In this document: positions 8,375 to 16,941 of the stretch, one piece after another | Position numbering within the stretch: position 1 is the stretch's first letter | Layout of the letters: every line of letters begins with the position of its first letter | Source of the DNA: an uncultured Lentisphaerota bacterium | Lineage (GTDB): Bacteria > Verrucomicrobiota > Lentisphaeria > Victivallales > GWF2-50-93 | Reading direction: 5' to 3' | Length of the DNA: 59,226 nucleotides | Assembly (NCBI GenBank): GCA_903872565.1 | Contig: CAIQLG010000399.1 | Location: 1 to 59,226, forward strand | Position numbers and translations under genes: made by a program | Notes under the pieces: model-generated | Seen by the model: the letters and a program-made list of their open reading frames with translations, nothing else | The model's database searches: none | Told to the model about the DNA's origin: nothing

Positions 8375-9958
8375 ATGAAAAATTTTATTCCCACTGCCGT
8401 AATCGTTTTTCTTACATGTCAGATATTTGCAGGAGATGTCTCTCAGGACAAAACAGAAACTGATGCAATTTTCAGTGTTGGCAAGTTTAATGGGAAACCG
8501 GAAACTGCCGATTCAGCATTGGAAAAAGATGAATTCAAAACTCTCTCCAGTATTGGAAACACGATACAGGTAAAACAGAAAAATCAGTTCCCGCAGAGGC
8601 TTCAGCCAGGACAAAGAATGGCACTGTTCCTTGAAAATATTGATTCAAAAATGGATTTGCAGTTAGAGACAGCCACAGTTATTGGAAAAGACGTTAATTA
8701 CGATTCAATTCCCTCAATGGAATTGCGTTATAACGGCAATGTTTTTTATCGGGGAAAACAGTTATGGGAAGGGAAGCGTTTAAGACTCTTCGTTCCGAAA
8801 ATATGGAATGAGAAAGGTGTAAATGTTATTGAAATACGCAATCTTGGAATCAACCCTATTGCTTTTGACGCTTTGTCAGTTAGAAAGTATTTTAATCCCG
8901 CTCAGGCAGAAGAATCTGCAAATAAACAAATTGAACTGCCGAGTAAAATCAGGAGCATCGCATCCAGCGCCGGAACGACATCGGAAACCAACAGTATCCT
9001 CAGGGATAAGGTGACAAGATTTCTGCCGAATAAGATAATGGAATACCTGAATAACGGAGGAGAACCGTTTTCTTTTGAAAAATTTTCTGGCCTGGAAAAC
9101 TTTTATGACCCATACACTGGAAAACCAATACTGGCACACTATGCTCTTGCCGCCATAGTTCCTCTTTTTGAAGGCGCACCGGAAAAGATACTTTGTGACA
9201 TTATCCCTTCCGCACAAGATAATGTTTTACACGGGACGATATGGTCGGCTGTCAGGAATAATGAGAATACGATAACTCTGGCAGTTGCCACAACACCGGA
9301 AGACTTAAATAAATGCGCTGAGATTATCCTTCCCGTCCCGTGGAGCGGTGACAATGATGAAGTATCCCATTTCCTGTCGGCAAATTTGAAGACGGATTTA
9401 TGGCAGAGGATTGTTCTGCCTCTCGACAAATGCGGTATACCCTGTGGATTCCGGATGGTTGGCAATCCGAAATTCCCTGAATATAAGAATGGGAACAAGG
9501 TTTCTTTCGAGATCAATGGGATTTCCGAAATTGACGACAAAAGCAGTTCGGGGCTTGTCAGCATTAGGGATCTGTCCGGCTTAGAAACTTGTGCATCGGC
9601 GGATAGCACAGTAAATGAAGGCAAGAATAAAACTGGTGAAGGCGACGGAAAGACATCAAAGTCGGCATCAATGAAAACTAAGACAATAATCCTGACGGGA
9701 AATCCTGAAGCATATTTCGAGTATCGTTATGATTTCAAAGAACCCGTAGATTTCAAGAAAGTTTCGTCCATGTCGGAGAACAAGGAGATTCAACTTATCT
9801 GGCACAAGGATGCGCAGGTGCTGGAAATAAAAGGACATTTTTCGAAGAACGAGTATCAGCCGAAGGAAGAACTGCTTGGGATATTGTCCCAGAAGGAAAA
9901 GGATATGATTGCAAAGAAGGGAATTGTACCCCTAGGAATTAAAATCAGCTATGAATGA
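8375..9958 (+). CDS. secreted protein of unknown function
   Basis: The product has 527 residues. I start at the ATG 8375-8377, which has GAGG upstream and opens a signal peptide (MKNFIPTAVIVFLTCQIFAG); the frame itself is open 84 bases further up. Mature residues ~60-190 look like a galactose-binding-type beta-sandwich (RMALFLENIDSKMDLQLETATVIGKD ... VFYRGKQLWEGKRLRLFVPK, then NVIEIRNLG). A second beta-rich region follows at ~260-400 (TIWSAVRNNENTITLAVATTPEDL). No catalytic motif is seen. Its last bases overlap a 32-codon ORF by 8 bases. Confidence 0.75.
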   Translation: MKNFIPTAVIVFLTCQIFAGDVSQDKTETDAIFSVGKFNGKPETADSALEKDEFKTLSSIGNTIQVKQKNQFPQRLQPGQRMALFLENIDSKMDLQLETATVIGKDVNYDSIPSMELRYNGNVFYRGKQLWEGKRLRLFVPKIWNEKGVNVIEIRNLGINPIAFDALSVRKYFNPAQAEESANKQIELPSKIRSIASSAGTTSETNSILRDKVTRFLPNKIMEYLNNGGEPFSFEKFSGLENFYDPYTGKPILAHYALAAIVPLFEGAPEKILCDIIPSAQDNVLHGTIWSAVRNNENTITLAVATTPEDLNKCAEIILPVPWSGDNDEVSHFLSANLKTDLWQRIVLPLDKCGIPCGFRMVGNPKFPEYKNGNKVSFEINGISEIDDKSSSGLVSIRDLSGLETCASADSTVNEGKNKTGEGDGKTSKSASMKTKTIILTGNPEAYFEYRYDFKEPVDFKKVSSMSENKEIQLIWHKDAQVLEIKGHFSKNEYQPKEELLGILSQKEKDMIAKKGIVPLGIKISYE

Positions 9959-10049
9959 AAAAAATAGTGAAGAAGTTTATCCATCCGAAGAAACCTATTC
10001 TGCAACTTCTGATGATTTAATTCCTGAATCTATAATGCCTGTTTGGTAA
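9951..10049 (+). CDS. small acidic ORF overlapping the gene upstream
   Basis: The ORF has 32 codons from an ATG inside an ATGAATGA overlap with the previous gene, ending at TAA 10047-10049. The peptide is acidic (eight Glu or Asp in the first 25 residues) and ends SIMPVW. The overlap is the kind that allows translational coupling. It may be a real small protein, or a downstream partner cut short before the convergent flippase gene at 10074. Length alone cannot decide, and there is no homolog I recognise. Confidence 0.3.
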   Translation: MNEKNSEEVYPSEETYSATSDDLIPESIMPVW

Positions 10050-10073
10050 AAGTCATATTTTGCTGGACATACA

Positions 10074-11570
10074 TTATTTGGAAAATTCATCTCTTATGCT
10101 TTTCCACCATTTTGGAGCTCTGAACCTAAGCCAGACAAACATGGCGATGCCGTTTAATATTATTGATATGGCGACAATAAGCAATGTCTGGGACAGCGAT
10201 TTTCTCCAGTCAGACAGAAGGGATGTCAATAAAAGAATAGTAATGCCACCGGTTATTATGGAAACAATACCCGGAACTACGAGCTCGCCAAGGCTGATTT
10301 TGATCCTTATCTTCGAAGATGTTGCCGCATATAGAAGGATGCATATCAGAATGTTGCTTGCGACTATCGCATAAGCGCCACCGGAACTGCTCATGTGTCC
10401 GCTTTTCGTGAGAAACACGCAGAAAATCAGGCAGAAAATAGATCCTGCGGTGAGAATGTGAGTTATAAGCGGTTTTTTTTCTATGCCATCAAGTATGCTC
10501 CGTAGCGGTGTGTAGAGAAGCACAGGAATAAGCGAAAACGAAAGGATTCTGGCAATTCCTCCGGTTTCGGCGGGAATCGAGCTTCCAAACCATAGTCTTA
10601 TCAGTTCGTCCGAAAGGATAAAGAGTTGGACCGTAAAGATCAGGCCGAGATGTAGAGAGACGGAAACCAGATCGGAAGTCATAGTGGAAAGCTTTTCAAA
10701 ATCTTTTTCTCCCGAAAGCTTGGCACTGCTAGGCAGAAAAACCTGCCCTAGCGGATCGGTCAGATATGTCGCCGTCTGCAAAAGCATGAAGGCGCTCAGG
10801 AAAGACACGGAATCCAATCCAGATTTCATAAGAAAAAATGGAACAATATATGCAGGGAAAGAGAGCAAAAATCCGGCCGGAACTCTCGGAATGCTGTAAG
10901 AAATCACAGTTTTAAAAGATAACATCAACGATTCCTTCACATCTGAAAAACAGTGAGGAGCAAGCACAAAAATGCGGAAATAGCAAAGAAAATATCCCGT
11001 GCCGGAAACAAACAGGAAAGATTCGACTGACAGCTTGTGGAAAAAATACAGGCACAGCAGGGAAGCCGCCGGAATCAGGCCGTTCACCGTCAAGTTGAGC
11101 ATATTGGCGTCCGCCATCCTTATATTCCCCCTCAGAGCCGAAAACAGCAGGACATAGCCGGAATATGCGATCAGCCAGAAAAATGTTGCCATCCTGAGTA
11201 TGTCCAGATCGCCTGCAACCGGGAAGAAATATGATTTGAAAATTATCCCCGGAATAAGAACCACAGCAATGAAAAATAAAATGTTCACAAGAAAAACGAT
11301 GAACAAGGTACCCTTCAGCGCCTTGGCGCGGTCGGATTCGTCTTGAGAAGAGGCCAGAAACCAGGTCAGACCCGTCCCTGCGGAAATTGTCATTATGGGA
11401 AAGACTATCGCGATGAATCTGCGGATGAAAAGGTAGTCCTCGAACTGGCTTGTGGGAAGCATTCTAGAGAGGAAGCCTGCGACAAACATGGAAAGAGCTA
11501 TTACGGCACCCGATGTCGCCAGAGTAAACAACGAGTCTTTCCATGGCTTGTGCGGAACTTCAGAATTCAT
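10074..11570 (-). CDS. polysaccharide flippase (Wzx/MATE-like)
   Basis: The product has 498 residues with about twelve to fourteen hydrophobic segments. The N-terminal pattern (TLATSGAVIALSMFVAGFLSRMLP, then EDYLFIRRFIAIVFPIMTISAGTGLTWFLA) is typical of Wzx/RfbX flippases. These move lipid-linked oligosaccharide units across the inner membrane during O-antigen, capsule or exopolysaccharide synthesis. The charged cytoplasmic loops and the SLHLGLIFTVQLFILSDELIRLWFG helix are also family-like. The ATG at 11568-11570 has AAAGG upstream. It is not next to a glycosyltransferase cluster, so the substrate is unknown; wecB and GT2 genes lie elsewhere in the window. Confidence 0.85.
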   Translation of the reverse strand: MNSEVPHKPWKDSLFTLATSGAVIALSMFVAGFLSRMLPTSQFEDYLFIRRFIAIVFPIMTISAGTGLTWFLASSQDESDRAKALKGTLFIVFLVNILFFIAVVLIPGIIFKSYFFPVAGDLDILRMATFFWLIAYSGYVLLFSALRGNIRMADANMLNLTVNGLIPAASLLCLYFFHKLSVESFLFVSGTGYFLCYFRIFVLAPHCFSDVKESLMLSFKTVISYSIPRVPAGFLLSFPAYIVPFFLMKSGLDSVSFLSAFMLLQTATYLTDPLGQVFLPSSAKLSGEKDFEKLSTMTSDLVSVSLHLGLIFTVQLFILSDELIRLWFGSSIPAETGGIARILSFSLIPVLLYTPLRSILDGIEKKPLITHILTAGSIFCLIFCVFLTKSGHMSSSGGAYAIVASNILICILLYAATSSKIRIKISLGELVVPGIVSIITGGITILLLTSLLSDWRKSLSQTLLIVAISIILNGIAMFVWLRFRAPKWWKSIRDEFSK

Positions 11571-11641
11571 TTAGAACCTTTATGTTTTTGAAGTAGTGCA
11601 GGCATCCTGCCTGCGAAATGTCAGATTTGAGCCAATGGTTT

Positions 11642-11699
11642 TGACGAGCAAAACCCTCCATTATTATCCGCCGCAGCGGATAGAGGGCGATGCTCGTCA
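11642..11699. repeat. 58-bp three-stem palindromic element
   Basis: The sequence folds back on itself through three nested arms. TGACGAGCA pairs with TGCTCGTCA, ACCCTC with the inner GAGGGC region, and TATCCGC with GCGGATA around a CGCA loop. It is an intergenic repeat of REP or MITE type. The first arm and part of the inner sequence (GAGCAAAACCCTCCA) recur at 48798-48811, so this is a family and not a one-off hairpin. The rest of the 294-bp gap 11571-11864 holds a short GCAGGCATCCTGCCTGC palindrome near 11598 and AT-rich sequence. I see no gene in it. Confidence 0.7.
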
Positions 11700-11864
11700 G
11701 ATCTGTTTTCTGAGTTTTGCAATTATCTTATCTACATTAAAATACAAAATACTATAGACTTAAAAATCGTAATATCTGGGATATTCCCCTCAAACAAACT
11801 ATTTCATTAAAGGTATTGATTTTTTTGAAAACATCAAGCCGTCAATTCATTTCATCTATTTTTA

Positions 11865-12284
11865 TCATTTCTCCGCCAGCATCGCATCGAATCCGGCAAT
11901 CTTGAAATGCTCGTCTTTCGTGAGAATCTTCTTGAGACCAAGTTCCTTCATAACCGACATGATAAGGCAGTCCGTGAAGGAATATTCCTGGTCGAGATGC
12001 TTTGTGCAAAATTTGGATGCCGCCTCGAAGCGCTCTGAATCAGTCCATTCAATGCGGCATACATTCGAGGAGTTTACGAGCCTTAAAAAATCGGGAATGA
12101 TATGCCTAAACCCTCTTGCCTTCATCAATGTGACCGTTTCATCTATGACATAGTCCGAGGTGACAAATGAATAGACCCCGCTCCTAGCTCCTGCAAGAAT
12201 TTTCGCCGCAGACCGATGCTTGCCATCATTTTTTACAAGCAGCGAATAAAAACCGCTTGTGTCTATAAAAATGTCACTTTTCAT
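11865..12284 (-). CDS. vapC: PIN-domain toxin (VapC-type ribonuclease)
   Basis: The product has 139 residues and is a PIN-domain ribonuclease of the VapC class, which cuts RNA when not held by its antitoxin. The four acidic metal-binding positions are visible: Asp in IFIDTSGF, Glu in DYVIDETVTLM, Asp in YSFTDCLIMSVM, and Asp near the end in LTKDEHF. Length and order fit the family. The start overlaps the antitoxin gene by 11 bases, as in most vapBC operons, so the two are translated together. All active-site residues are present, so the toxin is probably functional. Confidence 0.9.
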   Translation of the reverse strand: MKSDIFIDTSGFYSLLVKNDGKHRSAAKILAGARSGVYSFVTSDYVIDETVTLMKARGFRHIIPDFLRLVNSSNVCRIEWTDSERFEAASKFCTKHLDQEYSFTDCLIMSVMKELGLKKILTKDEHFKIAGFDAMLAEK

Positions 12285-12513
12285 AAATCAGCCCGTCCAT
12301 TGCCCCATTGTCCAGTATTGTTGGATCTTCGACTGCAAGTTCGGGCAGGGAAAAAAACGGATCATCTCCCGCAGGGAGCTTTCCGCCAACAACAGGTTCA
12401 AGCCTGATGACCGGTTTTCCCCGATATGAAAGAATCATCCTCTCCCCTTTTCTCGCCCTCATTATGATCCTCCTGGCGTTTTTTCTCAGATCAAGCATTG
12501 TCACATTTTCCAT
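12274..12513 (-). CDS. antitoxin of the VapBC/Phd type
   Basis: The product has 79 residues. The N-terminal half (MENVTMLDLRKNARRII ... GERMILSYRGKPVIRLEPV) matches the Phd/YefM fold, a DNA-binding dimer that represses its own operon. The C-terminal half (FFSLPELAVEDPTILDNGAMDGLIYEK) is acidic and likely the flexible tail that plugs the toxin active site. It is first in a two-gene operon with the PIN toxin. The ATG at 12511-12513 follows TAGGTGAAAC. Upstream palindromic AAGTT/AACTT boxes look like its operator. Confidence 0.85.
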   Translation of the reverse strand: MENVTMLDLRKNARRIIMRARKGERMILSYRGKPVIRLEPVVGGKLPAGDDPFFSLPELAVEDPTILDNGAMDGLIYEK

Positions 12514-12530
12514 GTTTCACCTAATAAATT

Positions 12531-12587
12531 AGTTCAAGTTAAACTTCAAGTTATAACTTAATATAGGTAGGAAAACTGTAATTGCAA
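12531..12587 (-). promoter_or_regulatory. putative promoter and operator of the toxin-antitoxin operon
   Basis: On the minus strand a TTGCAA box (12582-12587) and a TATATT box (12560-12565) are separated by 16 bases, an acceptable sigma-70 promoter. Immediately downstream, 12531-12559 contains overlapping short palindromes built from AAGTT and AACTT (AACTT-C-AAGTT and AAGTT-A-AACTT) plus two direct TAACTTGAA units. This is where a Phd/VapB-type antitoxin would bind to repress its own operon. The promoter call rests on consensus similarity only. Confidence 0.45.
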
Positions 12588-12716
12588 GATCAACTTCCTC
12601 ATGGAAGTTCGAATCTTGAATACTAAAATTCTGTATTCCGTTTGTTTTTTTGCAAAGAAGATGTAAATATTTACCGGATGAGAAATTCGGAAAATATTTA
12701 CATTGAAAGGCCTTTT

Positions 12717-13751
12717 ATGAAAGCAATAGTCAAGAAAAAATCCGAACGCGGGCTCTGCCTTGAGGATGTTCCCGTCCCCGAACCCGGCATCAATGATGTC
12801 CTTATAAAAATCCATAAGACCTCCATATGCGGCACCGACGTCCACATATACAACTGGGACAAATGGGCGCAGAAGACGATTCCAGTCCCGATGGTGATAG
12901 GACATGAGTTCGTCGGCAAAGTCGAGGCCGTGGGAAGCAATGTGCATGACTTCAACAAAGGCGATATTGTCAGCGGCGAAGGCCACATCGTCTGCGGACG
13001 CTGCAGAAACTGCCTGGCCGGCAGAAGGCATCTTTGCAGGAACACGAGCGGAGTCGGAGTCAACAGACAGGGAGCTTTCGCAGAATATCTGTGCATCCCC
13101 ATGAACAATGTGTGGTACTGCGATCCGTCAATTTCGATGGACATCATTTCCTGCTTTGATCCGCTCGGCAATGCCGTCCATACCGCGCTTTCCTTCGATG
13201 TTCTCGGCGAGGATGTCCTCATAACCGGAGCAGGTCCCATCGGCATAATGGCAATTGCGATTGCAAAACACGCAGGTGCCAGATATGTGGTGATAACCGA
13301 TGTGAACCCCTACAGACTCGAACTTGCCAAAAAGCTCGGCCCGACCCGCACCGTCGACGTGTCCAAGGAAAAACTCGAGGATGTCGCCAAAGAGCTCGGA
13401 ATGAAGGAGGGATTCGATGTCGGCCTCGAAATGTCCGGCAGCCCGGACGCCTTCAGAAGCATGCTCAAAAATATGTGCCATGGCGGTAAAGTCGCGATGC
13501 TCGGAATCCCCACCGGCGAGATGGCGATAGACTGGAACACCGTCATTTTCAACAGCCTTACCATCAAGGGCATATATGGAAGAGAAATGTACGAGACCTG
13601 GTACAAGATGACAAGCATGATCCAGACCGGACTCGATATTTCGCCCGTGATAACTCACCGATTCCCATATCATGAATTTGAAAAGGGATTCGAGGTGATG
13701 AACTCCGGCAAATCCGGAAAAGTCATCCTCGAATGGGACAAGATTCGCTGA
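12717..13751 (+). CDS. tdh: L-threonine 3-dehydrogenase
   Basis: Tdh oxidises L-threonine with NAD+ to 2-amino-3-ketobutyrate. The 344 residues match the family length (E. coli 341). The catalytic zinc site is in [13 protein letters not shown], the structural zinc site is the four-Cys cluster [15 protein letters not shown], and the NAD-binding [18 protein letters not shown] loop follows. [16 protein letters not shown] near the C-terminus is typical of Tdh as opposed to general alcohol dehydrogenases. I use the ATG at 12717 (AAAGG upstream) instead of the far-upstream frame opening. The next gene, kbl, performs the following step, so the two form the threonine-to-glycine pathway. Confidence 0.95.
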   Translation: MKAIVKKKSERGLCLEDVPVPEPGINDVLIKIHKTSICGTDVHIYNWDKWAQKTIPVPMVIGHEFVGKVEAVGSNVHDFNKGDIVSGEGHIVCGRCRNCLAGRRHLCRNTSGVGVNRQGAFAEYLCIPMNNVWYCDPSISMDIISCFDPLGNAVHTALSFDVLGEDVLITGAGPIGIMAIAIAKHAGARYVVITDVNPYRLELAKKLGPTRTVDVSKEKLEDVAKELGMKEGFDVGLEMSGSPDAFRSMLKNMCHGGKVAMLGIPTGEMAIDWNTVIFNSLTIKGIYGREMYETWYKMTSMIQTGLDISPVITHRFPYHEFEKGFEVMNSGKSGKVILEWDKIR

Positions 13752-13764
13752 ATACGTCCAAATC

Positions 13765-13910
13765 AAATTCGAAATCCGAATATCGAAATCCAAAACAAAC
13801 TGGGAAAATTTAAAAATAATTATAATTCAAATGTTTCAAAAATTGTTTACAAATTAAGTTTTATTCCTTTCGAGCTTGTTTCGGATTTCGAACTTCGCGC
13901 TTCGGATTTA
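13765..13910. repeat. inverted repeat between tdh and kbl
   Basis: The left arm (13765-13800, TTCGAAATCCGAATATCGAAATCC and on) is the imperfect reverse complement of the right arm (13871-13910, GTTTCGGATTTCGAACTTCG and on); about 70 bases lie between them. The sequence is AT-rich apart from the TCG boxes. It fills most of the 297-bp gap between tdh and kbl and could form a long hairpin in the transcript. I see no gene or tRNA in the gap; a Shine-Dalgarno for kbl ends it. Confidence 0.6.
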
Positions 13911-14048
13911 ATGTTTCAAAAAAACGTGCAGGGAAAAAATGATATGACGGTTACTAGTACGGAAACTAAAAATTGTTAATATTTTTTGTGCCTTATGTGC
14001 TTTTTTGTGGCAATATGTTGATCGGCTGATTTACTAAAGGAGAAAATC

Positions 14049-15236
14049 ATGAACATAGCTTTTCAGGACAGGCTTCAGGAACGCATCCTCGAAATGGGGA
14101 AGAAAGGAACTCTCAAGATACAGCGCCATCTCGCATCTCCGATGGATGCCAAAGTTGTAATGGAGGAAAAAGGCAAGATCATCATTCTTTCCTCGAACAA
14201 CTATCTCGGACTCTCGAGCAATAAGAAAGTCATCCGCGCCGGAATAAAGGCGCTTAAGAAATATGGTGCCGGAACCGCCTCCGTGCGGTTCATCTGCGGA
14301 ACATTCTCCATACATCGCGAACTCGAAGAGGAAATCGCCTCTTTCATGAAGACGGAAGCGGCTCTGACCTATGTCTCATGCTGGGATGCCAATATGGGGT
14401 CGATACCTGTCATAGCACAGGAAGGCGATGCTATAATTTCGGACTCCCTGAACCATGCGAGCCTGATTGACGGATGCCGCATGTCTAAGGCCAACCGCCA
14501 GATCTACAAACACGCCAACATGACGGAACTCGAGGAATGCCTGAAAAAAGCCGAAGGCGCAAAAACAAAACTTATCGTGACGGACGGCGTTTTCAGCATG
14601 GAGGGCGACCTCGCTCCTCTTCCAGAAATAGTCCAGCTTGCAAAAAAATATGATGCCGTAATTCTAGTTGACGACTCCCATGGAATCGGAGTGATGGGAA
14701 AAACCGGCCGAGGCACCGCGGAACATCTCGGAGTTCTCGGAGAGATTGACATTATTACCGGTACGCTCGGCAAGGCACTTGGTGGAGCGGCGGGTGGCTT
14801 CGTTGCATCAGGCAAACCGCTTGTAAATATGCTGTCGCAGGTTTCCAGACCACAGATTTTCTCGAACGCCCTTCCCCCGACTGTCGCCGGAAGCGCCCTC
14901 CAGGCGATCAAAGTACTGAGAGATAAACCCGAACTAGTCGAAAAACTTCATTCCAATGTGGATTATTTCAGAGGACAACTGAAGAAAATGGGCTTCAAGC
15001 CGCTGGAAAGCAAGTCCGCGATCATCCCGATAATAATTGGAGAAACTTCACAGGCGATAAAACTCAGCGGAGCGCTCCTCGAGGAAGGAATTTTCGTTAC
15101 AGGATTCGGATTCCCGGTCGTCCCGGAGGGAACCGCAAGGATCCGCATCCAGATTTCCGCCGCGATGAACAAGAAAATAATGGACAAGGCGCTCAAAGTC
15201 TTCAACAAGGTCGGAAAGAAATTCCAATTGATATAA
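14049..15236 (+). CDS. kbl: glycine C-acetyltransferase (2-amino-3-ketobutyrate CoA ligase)
   Basis: Kbl is a PLP enzyme that cleaves 2-amino-3-ketobutyrate with CoA to glycine and acetyl-CoA. The 395 residues match E. coli Kbl (398). Motifs visible are SSNNYLGLSSNKKV near the N-terminus, YVSCWDANMGSIPVI, SDSLNHASLIDGCR, VDDSHGIGVMGKTGRGTAEH, and the PLP lysine in ITGTLGKALGGAAGG near residue 241. AGGAGAAAATC precedes the ATG. It follows tdh in the same direction, 297 bases away, with an inverted repeat in between; the two probably share a pathway even if not one transcript. Confidence 0.95.
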   Translation: MNIAFQDRLQERILEMGKKGTLKIQRHLASPMDAKVVMEEKGKIIILSSNNYLGLSSNKKVIRAGIKALKKYGAGTASVRFICGTFSIHRELEEEIASFMKTEAALTYVSCWDANMGSIPVIAQEGDAIISDSLNHASLIDGCRMSKANRQIYKHANMTELEECLKKAEGAKTKLIVTDGVFSMEGDLAPLPEIVQLAKKYDAVILVDDSHGIGVMGKTGRGTAEHLGVLGEIDIITGTLGKALGGAAGGFVASGKPLVNMLSQVSRPQIFSNALPPTVAGSALQAIKVLRDKPELVEKLHSNVDYFRGQLKKMGFKPLESKSAIIPIIIGETSQAIKLSGALLEEGIFVTGFGFPVVPEGTARIRIQISAAMNKKIMDKALKVFNKVGKKFQLI

Positions 15237-15299
15237 TTAGATATGAACGTCCAACATTGAACGTTCAACTTCAAGGTAAACAGCGATTCATTTCTTCTC

Positions 15300-15524
15300 A
15301 ACCCAGAGGGTTGGCAGCCATTAGCCGGTGGTTGAAGTCGAAGAATGAGACTGACACCACCGGTATCAGGAAATTAAAATAACGCACCCCGCAGGCGGTG
15401 CCAGAAAACATATTGAATTTTCTACGACACCCTGCCGGGGTCGGAACGCTTTTTATCTCTATGCCCGGGGGTGTCGCCCAAGACGGGCTCACCACCCGGC
15501 TAATCGCTATAATCCCTCCGGGAT
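15300..15524. repeat. 225-bp composite palindromic repeat element
   Basis: The outer ends mirror each other: ATTAGCCGGTGGT at 15320-15332 against ACCACCCGGCTAAT at 15491-15504. The tips AACCCAGAGGGTT (15300) and ATCCCTCCGGGAT (15512) are each small palindromes. The centre carries two further hairpins, GCACCCCGCAGGCGGTGC (15384-15401) and CGACACCCTGCCGGGGTCG (15425-15443), separated by an AT spacer. It fills most of the 311-bp gap between kbl and the ExbD-like gene; no gene is seen there. Similar cloverleaf-like intergenic repeats are, from memory, common in PVC and Bacteroidota genomes. Confidence 0.75.
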
Positions 15525-15547
15525 AATTTCATACGTCCTGTTTTGAT

Positions 15548-16318
15548 CTATTCCTTAGCAGGTACTGGAATCGGGTTCGGTTGCACTTCGCTCAGGACAG
15601 GCTTGTCGGAAACTGCTACAGAGGATATTTTCCCCTCAATGCATTCGTAAATGACATCTATCAGCCTCTGGTGTGTAATGTTCGGATCTGGAACGATAAG
15701 GCATCCTATATCTGGATTAACTGATGAAACCTTCTGTAGCGTATCGTGAAGATTGTTATTGTCAACAATCTTGCCGTTTAGGAAAGTCTGATCCTTTTTT
15801 AATTCGATACGTAATAGACTAGAGTCCATCCATAGATTATTACTCTCGACAGGCGGTATTAAAATACGAAGACTCTCTTTCCGGTTAGTATCTTTCACAA
15901 TTGTGATAAAATAGAATTTATAAATGTTTAATTCTTTGAACATATTAATGACAGGAGATATATCCTTGAATAAGCAATTCTTGTCAGCCCACATCCGGAT
16001 GGGATTATCAGCTCCTTGATTAGTAATGGATTCAGAAGTTATATTTTTTAGTTTATCAATAGAAATTGGGGTGTCGATGATTTTAATCGTCCCATCCCTG
16101 AGAATGTAAAAATTCACTTCCCATGGCTCTCTAGAGCCAGAAAAATCATGAGAAGTTGGAATGAGAGGAAGATCAACAATTAGTATTCCATTCGGAAATT
16201 TCTGATAAAAGCAGCATATAGTAATTCCCAGGACAAGTATAATCAGCAAGATTGAAAGCCACCCCACAAACCTCAAGGGTGATTCCAATTGCCTGAATCT
16301 TTTTACCAATCTCTTCAT
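15548..16318 (-). CDS. membrane-anchored protein with two ExbD/TolR-like periplasmic domains
   Basis: The product has 256 residues. One membrane helix (FVGWLSILLIILVLGITICCF, ~residues 17-38) is followed by two copies of an ExbD/TolR-like fold. The first is at ~68-140 (VNFYILRDGTIKIID ... PIRMWADKNCLFKDISPVINMFKELNI) and the second at ~168-240 (RIELKKDQTFLNGKIV ... CLIVPDPNITHQRLIDVIYECIEGKISSVAV). In normal ExbD/TolR the helix carries an essential Asp for proton flow; here there is none. No ExbB gene is adjacent. It may be a structural or regulatory offshoot. The family assignment is by pattern and moderately sure. Confidence 0.6.
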   Translation of the reverse strand: MKRLVKRFRQLESPLRFVGWLSILLIILVLGITICCFYQKFPNGILIVDLPLIPTSHDFSGSREPWEVNFYILRDGTIKIIDTPISIDKLKNITSESITNQGADNPIRMWADKNCLFKDISPVINMFKELNIYKFYFITIVKDTNRKESLRILIPPVESNNLWMDSSLLRIELKKDQTFLNGKIVDNNNLHDTLQKVSSVNPDIGCLIVPDPNITHQRLIDVIYECIEGKISSVAVSDKPVLSEVQPNPIPVPAKE

Positions 16319-16377
16319 ATTTTTATAATTGAAATTTTTGTTGTCAGCAATGCATCAGAGTTTTTGGGGAATTTTAC

Positions 16378-16429
16378 TGTAGCCGCCCCCATGTTGGGGG
16401 CGAACACGGCCAACATGGCCGTTACTACA
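16378..16429. repeat. 52-bp hairpin repeat (copy 1, right end degraded)
   Basis: It begins TGTAGCCGCC and holds two stems: CCGCCCCC ATGTT GGGGGCG, and GGCC AACAT GGCC. The usual GGCTACA end is changed to TACTACA. Flanking bases match those of the 35.2-kb copy (AATTTTACTG before; ACTAAT and AAAGACGCATTAC-like sequence after), so it sits in the same longer repeat. Confidence 0.85.
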
Positions 16430-16470
16430 ACTAATCTAATACAAAAGACGCATTACAATCGTTAAATTAC

Positions 16471-16890
16471 TTACAATTTCAATCTTTCGATGATCTTCGC
16501 GGCGATCTTGTCTCTCTGATCGTCGCTGTCATATTTTTTCTGACGCCAGTTCCAGTGGAAGCCGTCGTCGGCATGTCTCGGAATGACATGGAGATGGGCA
16601 TGCATCACAACCTGGCCGGCGCATGTGCCGTCGGCAAGATGAAAATTGTAGCCGTCCGCATTAAGCGCTCTTTTCAGGGCGACTCCGAGTCTGGCGCTAA
16701 CCGTGAACATTCTTCCTGCGGTAGCCTCCGGGATTGTCGAGGCACTTGTATGATGCTCCTTCGGGATCACGAGCAGGTGTCCATAATTTATCGGGGAGAT
16801 GTCGAGAAATGCAAGAACAAGTTCATCCTCGTAAAGTTTTGTCGAGGGAATTTCCCCCTTCCCTATCTTGCAGAAAATACATCCATGCAT
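16471..16890 (-). CDS. HIT-family nucleotide hydrolase (HINT-like)
   Basis: The product has 139 residues. The histidine-triad motif HAHLHVIPRH near residue 100 and the N-terminal CIFCKIGKGEIPSTKLYEDE pattern place it in the HINT/protein kinase C-interactor branch of HIT proteins. These cleave nucleoside phosphoramidates or related adenosine phosphates in the cytoplasm. The two Cys of CIFC may bind zinc. AGGAGG lies upstream of the ATG at 16888-16890, which makes the start secure. It is flanked on both sides by hairpin repeats, so it is probably a single-gene transcript. Confidence 0.9.
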   Translation of the reverse strand: MHGCIFCKIGKGEIPSTKLYEDELVLAFLDISPINYGHLLVIPKEHHTSASTIPEATAGRMFTVSARLGVALKRALNADGYNFHLADGTCAGQVVMHAHLHVIPRHADDGFHWNWRQKKYDSDDQRDKIAAKIIERLKL

Positions 16891-16941
16891 GTCAAATCCT
16901 CCTGTATATCTGATGAAATTAATCGGCTATGCCGAGGCTTA

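Noticed and set aside
13128..13793. 221-codon minus-strand ORF opposite tdh
   Set aside because: It is a shadow of the tdh reading frame with no family signal; tdh itself is certain.
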